Both the position numbers and the translations under genes were made by a program. 64,000 nucleotides of DNA from Icerya purchasi. Taxonomy: Eukaryota; Arthropoda; Insecta; Hemiptera; Monophlebidae. The stretch lies in assembly GCA_039619475.1 (NCBI GenBank), contig CM077115.1, positions 157,765,774 to 157,829,773 of the forward strand, written 5' to 3'. Below, one piece after another: positions 20,301 through 31,674 of the stretch (positions are counted from its first letter, which is position 1; each line of letters begins with the position of its first letter). Below the pieces are notes generated by a model, which searched no databases, was not told the DNA's origin, and saw only the letters and a list, made by a program, of their open reading frames with translations.

Positions 20301-23300
20301 TTATAAAAATAAAAAAAAAAGCATGCACATAACAATTGAACAATTTGTGTGAAATGATTAATAAAATTATAAAAAAGTTTTGAACTTTTCCAACGATTTT
20401 AGGTTTTAATTAAGGTGATTTGCTTAATAGTACTAGAAATAATATATGTAATTGGTTGGATTTTTATCTTTAATAGGGAATTAAGACATTTTTTTTTTTT
20501 ACGATATATTCAAATTCTCAATTTTAATGTGGTTCTATATTTAAAATATATTTCCACTTAACAATAACACCACATTGTATTCTGAGATTTGAAAGGGTGT
20601 TATCAAACGCATCACTGGAAGAACTGTGGAAAAATGTTAGTAGCAGAAGTTGCTAATGAACCGCCTAAAGCTATATTAATTAAATAACCTGATGATTTTG
20701 TGCATGCGACTCTATATTTTATACTTAGATTATTGCTCGCGAACAATGCGATATTGTATAGCTGTCGACTATAATCGAATTTCTGAACTTGTGTTCATGT
20801 AGCGAAAGCGGAAATAACGGACGAAAAATTCGAAGAATTGCTCGAGAAAGGAAGTTACGGATCTATTTTTAACGGAGATGTAAGATCTTTGTTTTCCATA
20901 CGAAAACGTAAAAGTATTTTCTCCTTTACAAGTAACACGCGTTTTTCTAATTAACACCTGCTTACGTACTAATCTCACCGATTTACATATGTAATCGTGC
21001 GGTCTAGTGAAAAATAGACGCCATCCTTAATACGAAATGAAATATAAAAATATTCCTATTATAAAAGATACTCTGGAAAGTGGCGCTGTTTAAAAATTAA
21101 AATTATAATATGTACGATGTAAACCATGGTGGAACGCCCCCCCCCCAAGTGGTGGTCGTTATTCCTTATGTTCCTTATTTGTATGTACGTTATTATTTAT
21201 TGGATTATGTTGAGCTATACAAATTAACGACTACGGACGAAATTCCATTTGACTGTGTCATTTCAATCGTCTGAATTGTACGCTATTCTGCGAAAGATTA
21301 GCTGCTAGCGGATTGATGTAGTTCCCAAGTCGATGAAAGTATCTTCTAGCAAAGGTGGTAATTACTTCTTTAACCGTTAGAATGCAGAGGTCTTTGTGTA
21401 TATCATCATTACGGACAAACCATGGTGCCGCCAAAATATCCCGTAGGACACTGAAATCTTTGTATAATATTTCGAATTGAAATGCTCGTCGTTTCCCCAG
21501 ATCTGAATACCGTATGTCCACGCTCAGTTCTAAGATTGCCCTGTATAGAGTAGCACACTTTGTTTTTTCAACTGATAAAGATGAATTTTTCAACACCTGT
21601 CAAATCTTTAATTATGTACACATGAAAAAGCGCTAATATTAAAACCGGCCACATTTTTTATTTATTTTTTTAATAAATTTACCGGCCTTTTCGCGGTTTT
21701 CCAGACTTTTTCAATAAACATTGACGCGTTCGAGATGTGGACTTGGCGAAAAATGCTGAGAATCCCACGGACAGCAAAGCGCACAAACAACTCGATTTTA
21801 GACGAATTAAACATAGAACAACGTCTCCTCTCGGTTACTTGTCAAAAGAGAATTATGAAATACTATGTGGTCATATACCATGAGCAGAGAAAGAGATAGC
21901 CTTGAAAAATGTATTATAGTGGGTCCAATAGAAGGAGCAAGGGCTCGTGGAAGACCTCCTCGACGATAGATAGACACCATTAAGCGATCAAATGCGAACT
22001 ACGGCAAAATGAGAAGCAGCCAGAACAGAAATCGCCGGAAACAACTAGTATAGTTGGTAGATTAAAATAGAGGTCACGATGAGTAGTTATTACGCAAACG
22101 ACTATGAAGAATACATTTCTGCATTTTGTTGAAATGGCCCGACGTTCAACAAATATCTGCGACATTTTCTAGAAAGCGACCGCCACGAATAATAAATATT
22201 GATTAAGAGTGGTAATTATTAATGTTGCTAAATATAGAAGAGCAAAACATGTAAAATCATATTTGGTTTTGTGCTGGTCGTCTTCAACCCTTTATTCAAA
22301 TTAAAATCTAATCCATTTTTAACACTATCTCTTTGAAGTTACATTAAAAGTGAATTTTCTACTCGACATATGAATTGTGTGTTCCACTCTGATTTAAGAA
22401 TGAGTAATCGGAATTAATTACAAAATATCAGAAAACACTTTTCCTACACGTGAAGCTTTACTAGATTTTTCGGTCCTTTTAAATGTCGTTCGATTCTTTA
22501 CGCAGTTCCCCCGGCATACCCACTTAAAATGTTTCATTACTTAATTTAGGTGACATATTTATTTCCAACGAAAATCGGGATTACTTCCTGTAATATACAT
22601 GCAGAACTATATGCACGGTCGACTCGCGATTATCCGGATTAATTGAGTGGCCAGCCGGTCCGGATAAGCCGGAGTTCAAGGTTAAATACTGCAAATTGAA
22701 TGAAAAAATGAAAATTATGCTATAAAAAAGTAAACGTGAAAATTAACTTGTACATTAAGTAGTCCTTAAAGCAGTCTGCGATTAAGGTCTGTGTGTCTTT
22801 TGCTGCATTCTCATTATTATATCTCGCCGCTTGCGTAAACAAAAGATATCAGCCGGTGACGCTTCTTCCTGTTTTGAGTTACTCCGGAGCTACTTCGATC
22901 GCCTTCGGTCCTTCATCGTGTGGTATAACACTTTGAAGGGGCTCGTTATCCATATTTTCTTTAACTAGATTTTCGTTGAGTACCAAGATATCCTCATCTG
23001 CCGTTTCTTCGATCCCGCCGCCCATACATTCTATAACGTCATCTGTATTACTAGCCGTTTCACATTCTGGAATATTTTTTATTAGAGAAACGAGCTTTCC
23101 TCGTTATCTTTTGAACTGTCCAAATAATCACATTGTTTGCCAATTTCATCTCGTTTATCACTAACTTTATGATCTAATAATATTTTCCACGACCTCACTA
23201 ATGCCTATAGAACTAATCTCTTCCCATTCCGCAGATAACCCCAAATGATAACATCAAGTATATCAACTGATTTTAATTTCAATGCGCTTGATATTAATCT

Positions 23301-26300
23301 GGTGAGTAGGCGGCATCGATATTTTTTTTTTTTTTTAAAGCCTCTAGGATTCTCCTTGATCCATAAGTTGACGAAAAACCTATGTAACATTTGCTGGAAG
23401 AACCATTGCACCTCTATATCACCATCTTCAGTTGCCAGATTGAAGCATTGTCGATAATAAGGATTGCTTTTTTTTTGTTAACTATTTGTCGGACAAATGT
23501 TTCGCAACTGCGGGCACAAACTCTTTATGAAACCAAGTTTAAAAAATTTCACAGCATCTTCATTTGCAGAAAATGTAAACAAATATTCCGATACGTAATA
23601 GCTGTGGATTTCATGAAAGCTATTTGGCTTTTTCATTTTTTCCTTTTTTTTTTTTTTTTTTTTTTGAAAAATCAATCCGGATAATCGCGAGTTGACTGTA
23701 TATATATATATATATATATTGAAACATAAACTGCTCGTATGGAAATATTTTATGGCGCGCGGAATAAAACTCGTAACGTATCATGCACGACTCAGCATAA
23801 AGCATATATAGAAGTTTTCTGAAATCACACAATTAGGTGCTAGAGCTTGACCAAAGAAATGCAATGGAAAAGTCTCTCTCGTGATATTTAAAAAAAAAAC
23901 AAACAAAATTCGAAAGTACATCTAAATTATTTGGCGCTAAACTTTTTGGATGAAATCATTAGAAATTTGAAAAAAAAAAACTGAAAAATATGTTGAAGTA
24001 AACAAATAATTAGTTTTTTTCCACGAATTAAATTATTGCGCGAGTCTCGATCTTAATGAAAAGTTGAAATTTCCAATTCGCCATTCACATTACAGATAAT
24101 TACGGATACTTTAGAAGCCAAAAAAGCGCTGGAAGATGTTCAGGCGAGACATCAGGAGTTGCTGAAACTGGAAAAAGGCATTATGGAATTGAAAACGCTA
24201 TTTGTTGACATGGCAATGTTAATTGAACAACAAGTACGTATTTTATGAATAAAATTATTACAAAGCTCAATAACAGATTAGACGTAGTGTATAATAATAG
24301 CAATAATAACAGTAGCAGTAAATCACAACCATAACCAATAGTCGACGTTTATTTTTAGTACTATTACCGTACAGTATTAATTTCCTAAAAAATAAATGCG
24401 GTTACTTTAGAATTATTTTTTTCGGCGATTAACTGCTAGGGATTCTGTTTCCGATTTTTGCTAATCGCACCACTGCTGAAGTCTATCTGCAATGGCGCTG
24501 ATTTCTGCATATAGTTTTTTAAATTTCCTTTCTCATTATATAATATCTAATTTTTGTTTCTAATTTATTTTTAGTACTATTACCGTACAGTATTAATTTC
24601 CTAAAAAATAAATGCGGTTACTTTAGAATTATTTTTTTCGGCGATTAACTGCTAGTGATTCTGTTTCCGATTTTTGCTAATCGCACCACTGCTGAAGTCT
24701 ATCTGCAATGGCGCTGATTTCTGCATATAGTTTTTTAAATTTCCTTTCTCATTATATAATATCTAATTTTTGTTTCTAATTTATTTTTTCGTCAAAATAG
24801 ACAAATTTACTGCACTTCTTAAATGATATCTTTCTTTGAAGCTGCCTAACCAAAGGTAATGTATGCCTAAGTAACTGTAATAAAGAGAGATGTTAAAAAT
24901 TCAGACGACTGTGAAAGCAAATCATTCCTATTCGAAATTTCGCTTAATGCTTCCAACACCGGTCTCGTATGAGCTCGATAAAAGCACCGGTGGAATAATA
25001 CCTTTCTTTGTTTATTTGATTAGGCAATTTCTTTTTAAATTTTCACGTTCATTTCAATATCAGAATTTTGTACAGTTGCAGTTAAAATTAGCTTTCTTTT
25101 AGGATGCGCGAAGAAGCAATAATAAGCCTTGACAATATAGTACAGTTTTTCTAACATTTTTCAAAAAATTTTAATCACTATATTTAAAGAAAATACAGAG
25201 CAATGGGGGCATAATGATCAAAGGGATAAGAGTTCTCTTGATGTGAACCTGATCGTCACTGAACACTTCCCTGCAACGTACGCAATAGTACCATCAGCCT
25301 CTTTAAATATTTTCGAAAATATTAAAATACGGCTTTAAGCCTCCTCCGATTGAATCTGTTACGGAAACAAATTGCGAGAAATCTTCCCTTAATAAATTGA
25401 ACACTCTACTGCGGATGCTGCGTGGTCGTTGACGCTTTGTTGGCAGACGGGCGTACGTTGGTGGTTCAGTCTGGATTGCTGTTAAATGTGGGAAGGGAAC
25501 GCGACAACTGACATTTAAGATCCTTTACAGTTAATTAAAACGTTGTCAGTTACAAAGAAAACCCGATTTAGGTTACTAAGACCTTCTCGGATCGAACTCT
25601 TTTTTCAGTTACCGGACGGTCTCCTTAGTGAAAGGTTGGTCTGTTCTGCGACTGGACGAATAGTTGATAGATATTTGATGAGGACTTGACAAACGCTTGA
25701 CGAAGATTGACTTTTTCTTTTCTGATTTTTCTGCCTTTCCATTTTACTTTCGAACAATCCCCTCTCACCGATGAAGTATCGATCCGTTCCTTTACTGATC
25801 CATCACCGCGCACATCTGTCAACGGCGAAATCAATATCGATACGACAGCCCCCAGCCAGCAGCCGGCTCTCATTTACTCATGCATTCACTCTCTCAACAC
25901 GTTATAATTGATTTCTTTATTTTATTTTATCGTTTTTTCTTTGTTTTGTTATATCTATGTAGTGTACACATTACACTGTTTATCAATGTATGCTATGAGC
26001 AGGAATCGACTCTTGCTCCGTGATACGTCCACCATTTCAATATAACTAAGATGTGAAACAATTAGCAGCGTTAATTCTTTTCCCCATTTTTAAGCGAAAC
26101 GATATTTATTATCAATTTCTGACTTTTCCGCTAGTGAATTTATCTCATCGTCCTGATCTTTTTGAAAATCGTTTCAGAAATTGGTCACCGATGCTTTGAT
26201 GTCTTATAGTGGTTCCGAACCATTGTGACATTTTACCATTTAATCAAATTACGAGTTTAACGTTTTTTGTTTGTGCCTTTTAAAATCGAGTATGTTTTAA

Positions 26301-29300
26301 ATGGATAAAGATTTTTTCATATCTCAAGGGAATGTTCAACACATTTCAGAGTAGTCATTTATGGTATTTTGAATTGCGACGTGCATAGTAAATTTTCACA
26401 ATATTCGTTCGGCTTGAAAAATTCATTTTTTTTTTACTAGAAAACTGAGATGTTAGCTGTTTTTCGATCTGGTTCCCTTTTAAAGCAAACAATAAAGGAA
26501 CATTTACAATTTCGTTTACGGAATATACTAACCAAGGTCAGTAAGATAACCAGGCATGTTGAAACTTCGAATTTTCGGAACTACGACATGTAACAGGATA
26601 ACACACTCTGGTGAAATCTAAATATTATTGGACACTTCAATGCTGTTTAGAGACCATATGGTCCATATAGAATTAATATGCTTGACTTTATTTGTTTTTT
26701 TTTTTTTATTCAAATTTTATAATCTCATTTCGTCCATTTTTTATCTCCTTAGAATTTCTTTTAATTTTAGATACGTTCAGTATCCGGTTCAGCATTTATA
26801 TTACGTGTATGTTCCAATTTTTTTTAAAAATCTGAATTTTCTTTTTTCGTTTTTTTTTCTCCAAAAGTAAATATATATAAACTTACAAAACGCCAAAATA
26901 TTTTATTTTTCGACGGACAAAATAATCGGAAACTGCGTGAAGAATTAAAATGTATATTTACTGACACCACAAATCGAAAGAACGTGATAAATAAAAATAG
27001 ATCTGTTCGTAAAAGAAAACAATGCGACTAAAATCGAAATTTTTAAAAGGAATTCGGAAATAACTAAGTTCGCTACGAATTTAATTTTGCACGATAATTA
27101 GCTATAGATGTCGAGTGAAACGCTAACGATTTTTATAAGTGAATAGCGAGGCAACATCACTTTTAACGGCCATTTTAAAAGCGATAGAATACGTCGTCAT
27201 TTCGACTATTTTTGAAAATGGAAAAAAATTTTAAACATCAAGATGTTTCAAAGTCATAATTTTATTTTATGCGCGAAATTCGACATGTTTAAAAACAAAT
27301 CGCGAAAATAGTTTAAACGCGTCAATAAACAAAAAGGCAATTTTCTTTTCGCCGATAGCAAGCATGAGCATCACAATACGGTTGTATATGTTGTCTTTCG
27401 CATTTGTCGACTGTGATGAAAAATAAATGAAATAAATAAAAAAATATATTTAATTTCGCATTAAATATCGCTCGGCCATTTTTTAATTTGTTAAAGCTGA
27501 CTATGCAATATTTTTTTCAATGAAAGAGAACCTCTTTTGCGAAAAATTTTCAACAAAACACGTCATAGCGTGTACGAACTGCCTCCCCCCCTCCCCCTTT
27601 GCAAAATATCAAGAAATTCCAGATTCGTATTCTTCTATTAACTTCGGGAGGGAGAGCTAAATATGTTACACCGCTCCCATAAGATCATTTTATTTTTCAC
27701 ACAGAGCCGTTAGAAATTTGATTTCTATAAAAAAAAAAGTTTTCATCTCTATAAAACACTATAACCTACAATATGTGTACTGTGTAAGTGTAAAATTGAA
27801 ATTGCAACAAAGTTACCACTATTATTTATTATCAGATATTTAATTGTTCATTTTTTGACTGTGATATAATTTGAAAAAATTACAATTTTATCAGAAATTT
27901 ATGTTATTAAAATATTTTATAAAAATGCCAACGCGTTTCGGAAACTAAATTCACGGTGTATCACAAAACAATGTGCGGCTTTTAGTATTATTTGTACGAA
28001 TCTATATATTCCTGAGAAAACATGTTTTTGGAAAATATTTTAATAATATAAATTTCTGATAAAGTTGTCATTCAAGTTATTATCATTACTGTTATTTACT
28101 TTCTCCTAGGGTGAAATAATCAATAGTATCGAGCATCATGTTCATCGGGCAGGCGAAGCAGTCACAACGGCAAAAGTGGAAACGAAAAAGGCTATAATAT
28201 ATCAGGAGAAAGCACGAATTGTACGATATATTTTTTTATACAATTTACATTACGACGTATCATTTAACAGCATATTGTACATAAATCTTAATTAATTAAT
28301 CTTGAAAGTACGTGTTAGGACGGGGAAATTGTTTCGAACTGAAAAAAGGTTCGGTAAGCTAGTGCACTAGGAATCCCGAACCTTTCCCCTACACGGCTGG
28401 AAATTTTTTTCAATCATCGAACTAATACTTAATATTTACGTATACATTTTTATTCGAGAAATAACATGATCCAGGAGTGAACATGTAGCGACGGTGAGTA
28501 AAAGTTATTAAAGATAAGTGTGGTCGTTAATAGTCGCATGGTAATGGCAAACCGCCCGAATATCCATCAGATGCGCGCGAATTACGCGTACGCACTTGGA
28601 CTTGAATAATAAAAAATCAAACATCTACGAATGGAATTACCTTGGGGGAATACATACGTATGCAAAAAGAATGTACAAATAGAGATGGCCATGACGCTCG
28701 ATACTGAAACGACTGATAAGAAGTTAACGTGAAATACAGTTTGACAGAGTTGTACATACTCATCAGCTTACGTTATTTATTGATCTTTTTTCTGCTGAGC
28801 AGTGCCGAAATATGAAGAAAAAAAGATCTTTTTGGAAACAATTTCGCCGAAAATTCAAAACTTTTATACCATTGACAACCAATCAGAGATGCAGCCGAAA
28901 AAAAATCTGATTATGCGTTGATAAGTATGCATAAAAAGGAAGTACTTAATTATGCTGTCGCAATCCCCGCATCATGTACTGCGGTATTAAAAGAAAATAT
29001 TCTTTCCATTACACCGAAATATTTCTAGTATCGAAAAAGCTTATGCGTCAGTACAAATCAAAAAAATCAACTGCGGTATATACAATATATATATATACAT
29101 ATACGCGTATTTATGTATTTAAAAATATGTACCTATATATATATATACTGAAGCAAAAAATTGTCACGTGATTTAATATATGTATAGTAACGAAATGGTT
29201 AATACATTGATTAACATGTTCAATTTGAAAAGCTAATTTTTATTATCGAAGTGTGTTTGTGGTCTAAACAGTTATGGCTCTGGTGATGAGTAGGTCCCCC

Positions 29301-31361
29301 GAAGGATGCGTATCCATAGCGGAGTTGATGATGTAACTCCGACTACAGTGCTGGATACGTATCTCCGACCCGGGGATCCAGATTTACACGGTTCTGCTAT
29401 AGAAGTCATAATAGTAGCTATCTTTTCCAAATATTATTTTTTAGTGGCACATAATAAACGGTTTTTTTTCTTCAACAATTTGGTCTATATCTTTTTTTTA
29501 ATGAGTAAATTAATTGCGCAACAGTACTTATTGTATTTGCCGTTTATTAAGACACTTGTGTTACAATACAGGTAATCGGCTTAATCGACTTTAAAAAGAT
29601 AACGAAAAATTAAATTTTCTGATTTTAAAATACAGTAGAGCGTCCATTATCCGAACTAATTGAGACCGACCGGGGGGTAGTTCGGATAATCAAATGCCCG
29701 GTTATTCAAACAGTAATATTAAGTAAGTGTATCATCAGTTGTTAATTCTTTAAAATGAAATATAATACGGACGTAAAATAAAACTTTAGGCTTTAAATAG
29801 GATAATACCAAAAAGTACTATTTTGTAATATTTTACACAAATTACAAAAACAAAAATATGTGTACCAAAGAAGTGTACTAGGCTTTAAATTTTTATGTGC
29901 AATGTAGATTCATAATCAATTCAACTTTACAAAGTAATCCTTTATCTTATTTTGAGCCGGTAGCCTTTTTCTTGCAGCACAATCTCGCATCTTTTAAGTA
30001 GAAGCAGTTGAGTAGGGCAGCTGTGTTAAAATATTGGAAATTTTTTTTTTTTTTATAAAAACAGGGAGGGTTCGGATAATCGACGCTTCACTGTATGTAA
30101 GTTGTAGCATTTCATTATTGCTTAAATAGGAGATTTTGATTTAAGTTCCTTTATCGAACATTAAAGAAAAAAAGCATACCTCCTCGCGAGCAGTTAAGAA
30201 AATAAGTAATTAATTGATTTAACTTAGAAAGAACTGCGAACAAATTTACAAGAGCGGCCTATGCAGCTCCCCGGACTTGTTTAAACAACCGACATGACGT
30301 AATACAGTACCCGGAGGCCATTCAAATATAATTTCTAAATTCCCGGTTTTTCTAGTCTAAGTCCTCTGTTTTCCGGGTCCAAATCCTCTCGATTTCCTGA
30401 TTTCTAGAATGGTACAAAAAGAAGAATGGAATTGTTTTGTCACCATCGATAATGTTTGACGGCCGCAGCATACTTGTTATATGAATAAAACGGAACTCTT
30501 CGTAGTTTATTTTGAGCGTGAAGTACATTAAAAAATGCATTCATTCTTCGCTTTAAATGATTTTTTCTCATTAAAAATATCGTCGTTTTTGGCTGTTTTT
30601 ACTTTTTTCCCGGTTTTACAAGAAAATTCCCGGCTCATTCTTGGTTGGGTGGAACAGTAGAACACCGATAAGAGTACGCTGCGTAGATAACCAGTGTAAA
30701 CAAGCGTCTTGACTGGTATGTAAACTTTGGATCCATATCGGTCCGATCGATATGTATATCTAGGATGCGATGGTACCTGCGACTCAGCTCCAGATTTCCG
30801 TATACGAAAAAATTACGAACTACCCATCGTCAGGCATACATCAACCCCCTTAACAAGACAAGAATATAACGCGCAATATCGTATTTCTTTTTTTATCCGA
30901 ATATATTTTCTTATTTTTATATTTGATATTGCATTTTGTTATGATTAAATGCGGGAAGGAGATATGCAAGAAGAATTTTGCGGAGAGCCAAAATCTTCTA
31001 AATCCGCCATCGGGTGCAGATAATTTATCGGATAAATGAGTAAAAAAAAGGGTTTTCACGCTAAAATTTCGCATTGCTTCTAAACTAACGATATTTCATA
31101 AGACTATACACCGTTTCATGTGATTAATTTCGATAATGAAATTTCCGTATTTTAGAAATTTTCTTGCATTTAAGTAAAGATATTTTTTAAGTACTTCCTA
31201 TAATGGGCAATCTCAATAGCAAAATTAATTCCGTCAGTTGATTAATCGTTCTTTCGACTTTCTATTTTCAGAAAAAATTGATCATACTTGCGATAATAGT
31301 AATTCTGGTAATATTTCTCGTAATTTTTGTGTATACAAATATTAAAGCAGCAATACACTGA
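17129..31361 (+). CDS. Syntaxin (plasma-membrane Q-SNARE), C-terminal five exons
   Basis: Exons 17129-17323, 20803-20879, 24096-24233, 28110-28220 and 31272-31361 splice with GT-AG borders and consistent phase into 203 codons plus a stop. The product matches syntaxin 1/3/4: the end of the Habc bundle with LRIRKTQHAT and FNAVQVDYKEKYEERIQR, a linker ending ELLEKG, a SNARE helix with KLEKGIMELKTLFVDMAMLI and the zero-layer Gln in EQQGEII, then a C-terminal membrane anchor. Syntaxins of this class pair with SNAP-25-type and VAMP proteins to drive vesicle fusion at the plasma membrane. About 90-100 N-terminal residues (start, N-peptide, Ha-Hb) are missing and may lie upstream in unrecognised exons or outside the window. 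Tandem AATAAA signals occur at 31664-31674. It converges with the ANKRD29 gene. The exact subtype is not resolved. Confidence 0.88.
17324..20802 (+). other. Syntaxin intron, 3.5 kb
   Basis: Intronic AT-rich DNA. A G9 homopolymer follows a T run near 17487-17505. A GTGT-rich stretch lies at 18780-18925. No gene or identifiable transposon was recognised; ORFs on either strand here are short and chance-like. Confidence 0.5.
20803..20879 (+). CDS. Syntaxin exon: Habc-SNARE linker
   Basis: 77 bp. Acceptor ATGTAG ends at 20802 and donor GTAAGA begins at 20880. It encodes EITDEKFEELLEKG and SIFNGD, aligning with the NEELEDMLESG...IFTDD linker of syntaxin 1. Phase agrees with both neighbours. Confidence 0.85.
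21258..21610 (-). mobile_element. Jockey-type LINE, 3' end of the RT ORF
   Basis: A 112-codon minus-strand ORF reads VLRDILAAPWFVRNDDIHKD, then VKEVITTFARRYFHRLGNYI, NPLAANL and RRLK. This is the characteristic C-terminus of Jockey-clade LINE ORF2 (APWYVRN..IH.DL, ...RLSNH.NPL, ...RRLKR). The RT catalytic part is absent, so it is a short relic lying antisense in a syntaxin intron. Confidence 0.75.
21705..22020 (+). mobile_element. RTE-like LINE, 3' end relic
   Basis: The plus frame from about 21712 encodes IDAFEMWTWRKMLRIPRTAK, then ILDELNIEQRLL; after a frame change near 21880 it reads SREKDSLEKCIIVGPIEGAR followed by RGRPPR and a stop where Trp is usual. This order (AFEMW.WRRML.IPWT, ...EKxIxxGKIEGKRxRGRP.RW) is the C-terminal tail of a LINE common in insects. 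It is truncated and frameshifted. Confidence 0.75.
22616..23698 (-). mobile_element. pogo/Tigger DNA transposon, internally deleted
   Basis: Terminal inverted repeats: the left begins CGGTCGACTCGCGATTATCC and the right, reverse-complemented, begins CAGTCAACTCGCGATTATCC, with about 25 bp of near identity. The right end is followed by TA; the left flank is CA, so the TA duplication has probably mutated on that side. CAGT...CGATTATCCGGA termini are typical of the pogo/Tigger group. Minus-strand transposase pieces lie inside (22970-23560). It is a non-functional relic in a syntaxin intron. Confidence 0.8.
22970..23560 (-). pseudogene. pogo/Tigger DDE transposase remnant
   Basis: In several minus-strand frames: FVPAVAKHLSDK, then AILIIDNASIW around the conserved second catalytic Asp, then GDIEVQWFF in place of the usual IxVxFLPPN, then ALKLKSVDILDVIIW, and after a frameshift EWEEISSIGI, which is the family's WNEI...TI segment. 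The N-terminal DNA-binding domain is absent. A DDE integrase-like enzyme once moved this element; the copy is dead. Confidence 0.7.
23699..23720. repeat. (TA)n microsatellite
   Basis: TA repeat directly abutting the right end of the pogo/Tigger element; it may have grown from the TA target duplication. Confidence 0.85.
24096..24233 (+). CDS. Syntaxin exon: first half of the SNARE motif
   Basis: 138 bp (46 codons, phase 0 at both ends). Acceptor TTACAG ends at 24095 and donor GTACGT begins at 24234. It encodes the heptad helix from ALEDVQARHQELLKLEKGI to LFVDMAMLIEQQ. The last Gln is the zero-layer residue that defines Q-SNAREs. Confidence 0.9.
24351..24782 (+). repeat. 216-bp tandem duplication
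   Basis: 24351-24566 and 24567-24782 are direct copies. The one difference I see is G versus T in GCTAGGGATTC / GCTAGTGATTC. It sits in the intron after the syntaxin zero-layer exon. The near identity implies a recent duplication or an assembly artefact. Confidence 0.9.
25790..25977 (+). repeat. Dispersed repeat, copy 1 (pair of 42172-42350)
   Basis: Shares with 42172-42350, in the same order, CGCGCACAT, GGCGAAATC, CGACA, a CTCATTCACTCA-like tract, then T-rich sequence and a near-palindrome (25958-25975, TGTAGTGTACACATTACA). No coding potential is seen; the element class is unknown. Confidence 0.6.
25980..28109 (+). other. Syntaxin intron sequence, no element identified
   Basis: AT-rich intronic DNA with T runs (26698-26708, 26820-26860) and a C-rich patch (27582-27599). 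ORFs are short and low-complexity. Nothing further is recognised. Confidence 0.5.
28110..28220 (+). CDS. Syntaxin exon: second half of the SNARE motif
   Basis: 111 bp (37 codons, phase 0). Acceptor CTCCTAG ends at 28109 and donor GTACGA begins at 28221. It encodes GEIINSIEHHV, AGEAVTTAKVETKKAI and YQEKARI, aligning with GEMIDRIEYNV...TKKAVKYQSKAR of syntaxin 1. Confidence 0.9.
28345..28385. repeat. Nested hairpin with palindromic loop
   Basis: Arms AAAGGTTCGG (28345-28354) and CCGAACCTTT (28376-28385) are perfectly complementary. The loop holds the perfect palindrome CTAGTGCACTAG (28359-28370). It lies in a syntaxin intron; role unknown. Confidence 0.7.
29292..29380. repeat. GC-rich nested inverted repeat
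   Basis: Inner arms CGGAGTT (29320-29326) and AACTCCG (29335-29341) have an 8-base loop. Outer arms GGATGCGTATCC (29304-29315) and GGATACGTATC (29353-29363) pair, with further C-rich/G-rich complementarity outside (29296-29300 and 29371-29375). This GC-rich island stands in AT-rich intron. Confidence 0.6.
29631..30095. mobile_element. pogo-type MITE, 461 bp with TA target duplication
   Basis: 29633-30093 begins CAGTAGAGCGTCCATTATCC and its reverse-complemented right end begins CAGTGAAGCGTCGATTATCC; 21 of the first 24 positions match. TA flanks both sides (29631-29632, 30094-30095). An internal AGTTCGGATAATC (29681-29693) repeats the terminal motif. No transposase is present. It is probably mobilised by a pogo/Tigger transposase related to the one at 22616-23698. 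Confidence 0.85.
30305..30652 (+). repeat. Dispersed MITE-like repeat, copy 1
   Basis: Matches 53345-53693 along its length: GGCCATTCAAATAT-like start, CCCGGTTT tracts, GATTTCCTGATTTCTAGAAT, AGAAGAATGG, CGCAGCATAC, ATTAAAAAATGCATTCATT, AAAAATATCG, CCCGGTTTTACAAGAAAA and a GGTTGGGTGG end. The ends resemble hAT termini (CAGGGTGGCCA-like) but are degraded here. Confidence 0.7.
30653..31271 (+). other. Syntaxin intron end, no gene seen
   Basis: ORFs at 30727-30948 (+) and 30850-31074 (-) overlap on opposite strands and have no recognisable domain. Confidence 0.4.
31272..31361 (+). CDS. Syntaxin last exon: membrane anchor and stop
   Basis: 90 bp: 29 codons and TGA (31359-31361). Acceptor TTTTCAG ends at 31271. 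It encodes two lysines then LIILAIIVILVIFLVIFVY, a C-terminal transmembrane helix, and a short tail TNIKAAIH. This is the tail anchor of a type IV membrane protein. Confidence 0.9.
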   Translation, partial: KKLIILAIIVILVIFLVIFVYTNIKAAIH

Positions 31362-31663
31362 TAAAGATATTTAAGCAGTACCGGATGCAGTAATTATTTC
31401 GCGACGAACGCATTTCAGTAAAAATGGCTGTGATAAGAATATTTTTAACGATACTTCTTTACATTTACCTTCTGTAAATTTTGCGACATATAAATGTAGG
31501 CCGGCGTTTACTATTTACTTTTGTCATTTTTAGAAGAACTACGATTTATTGTAAATACTTAGTAATTTTCATTATGAGCTTATTTTATATTACAATTTAC
31601 ATCGTTTAATATTGTATTTTAGCCACTTTTGCTATGTTCCTTTTATTATAGAGAATCCGATAT

Positions 31664-31674
31664 AATAAAATAAA
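31664..31674 (+). terminator. Polyadenylation signals of the syntaxin
   Basis: Two overlapping AATAAA hexamers start at 31664 and 31669, about 300 nt after the stop codon, followed by an (ATT)n tract to 31696. They are the first clear signals after the stop. Confidence 0.5.
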
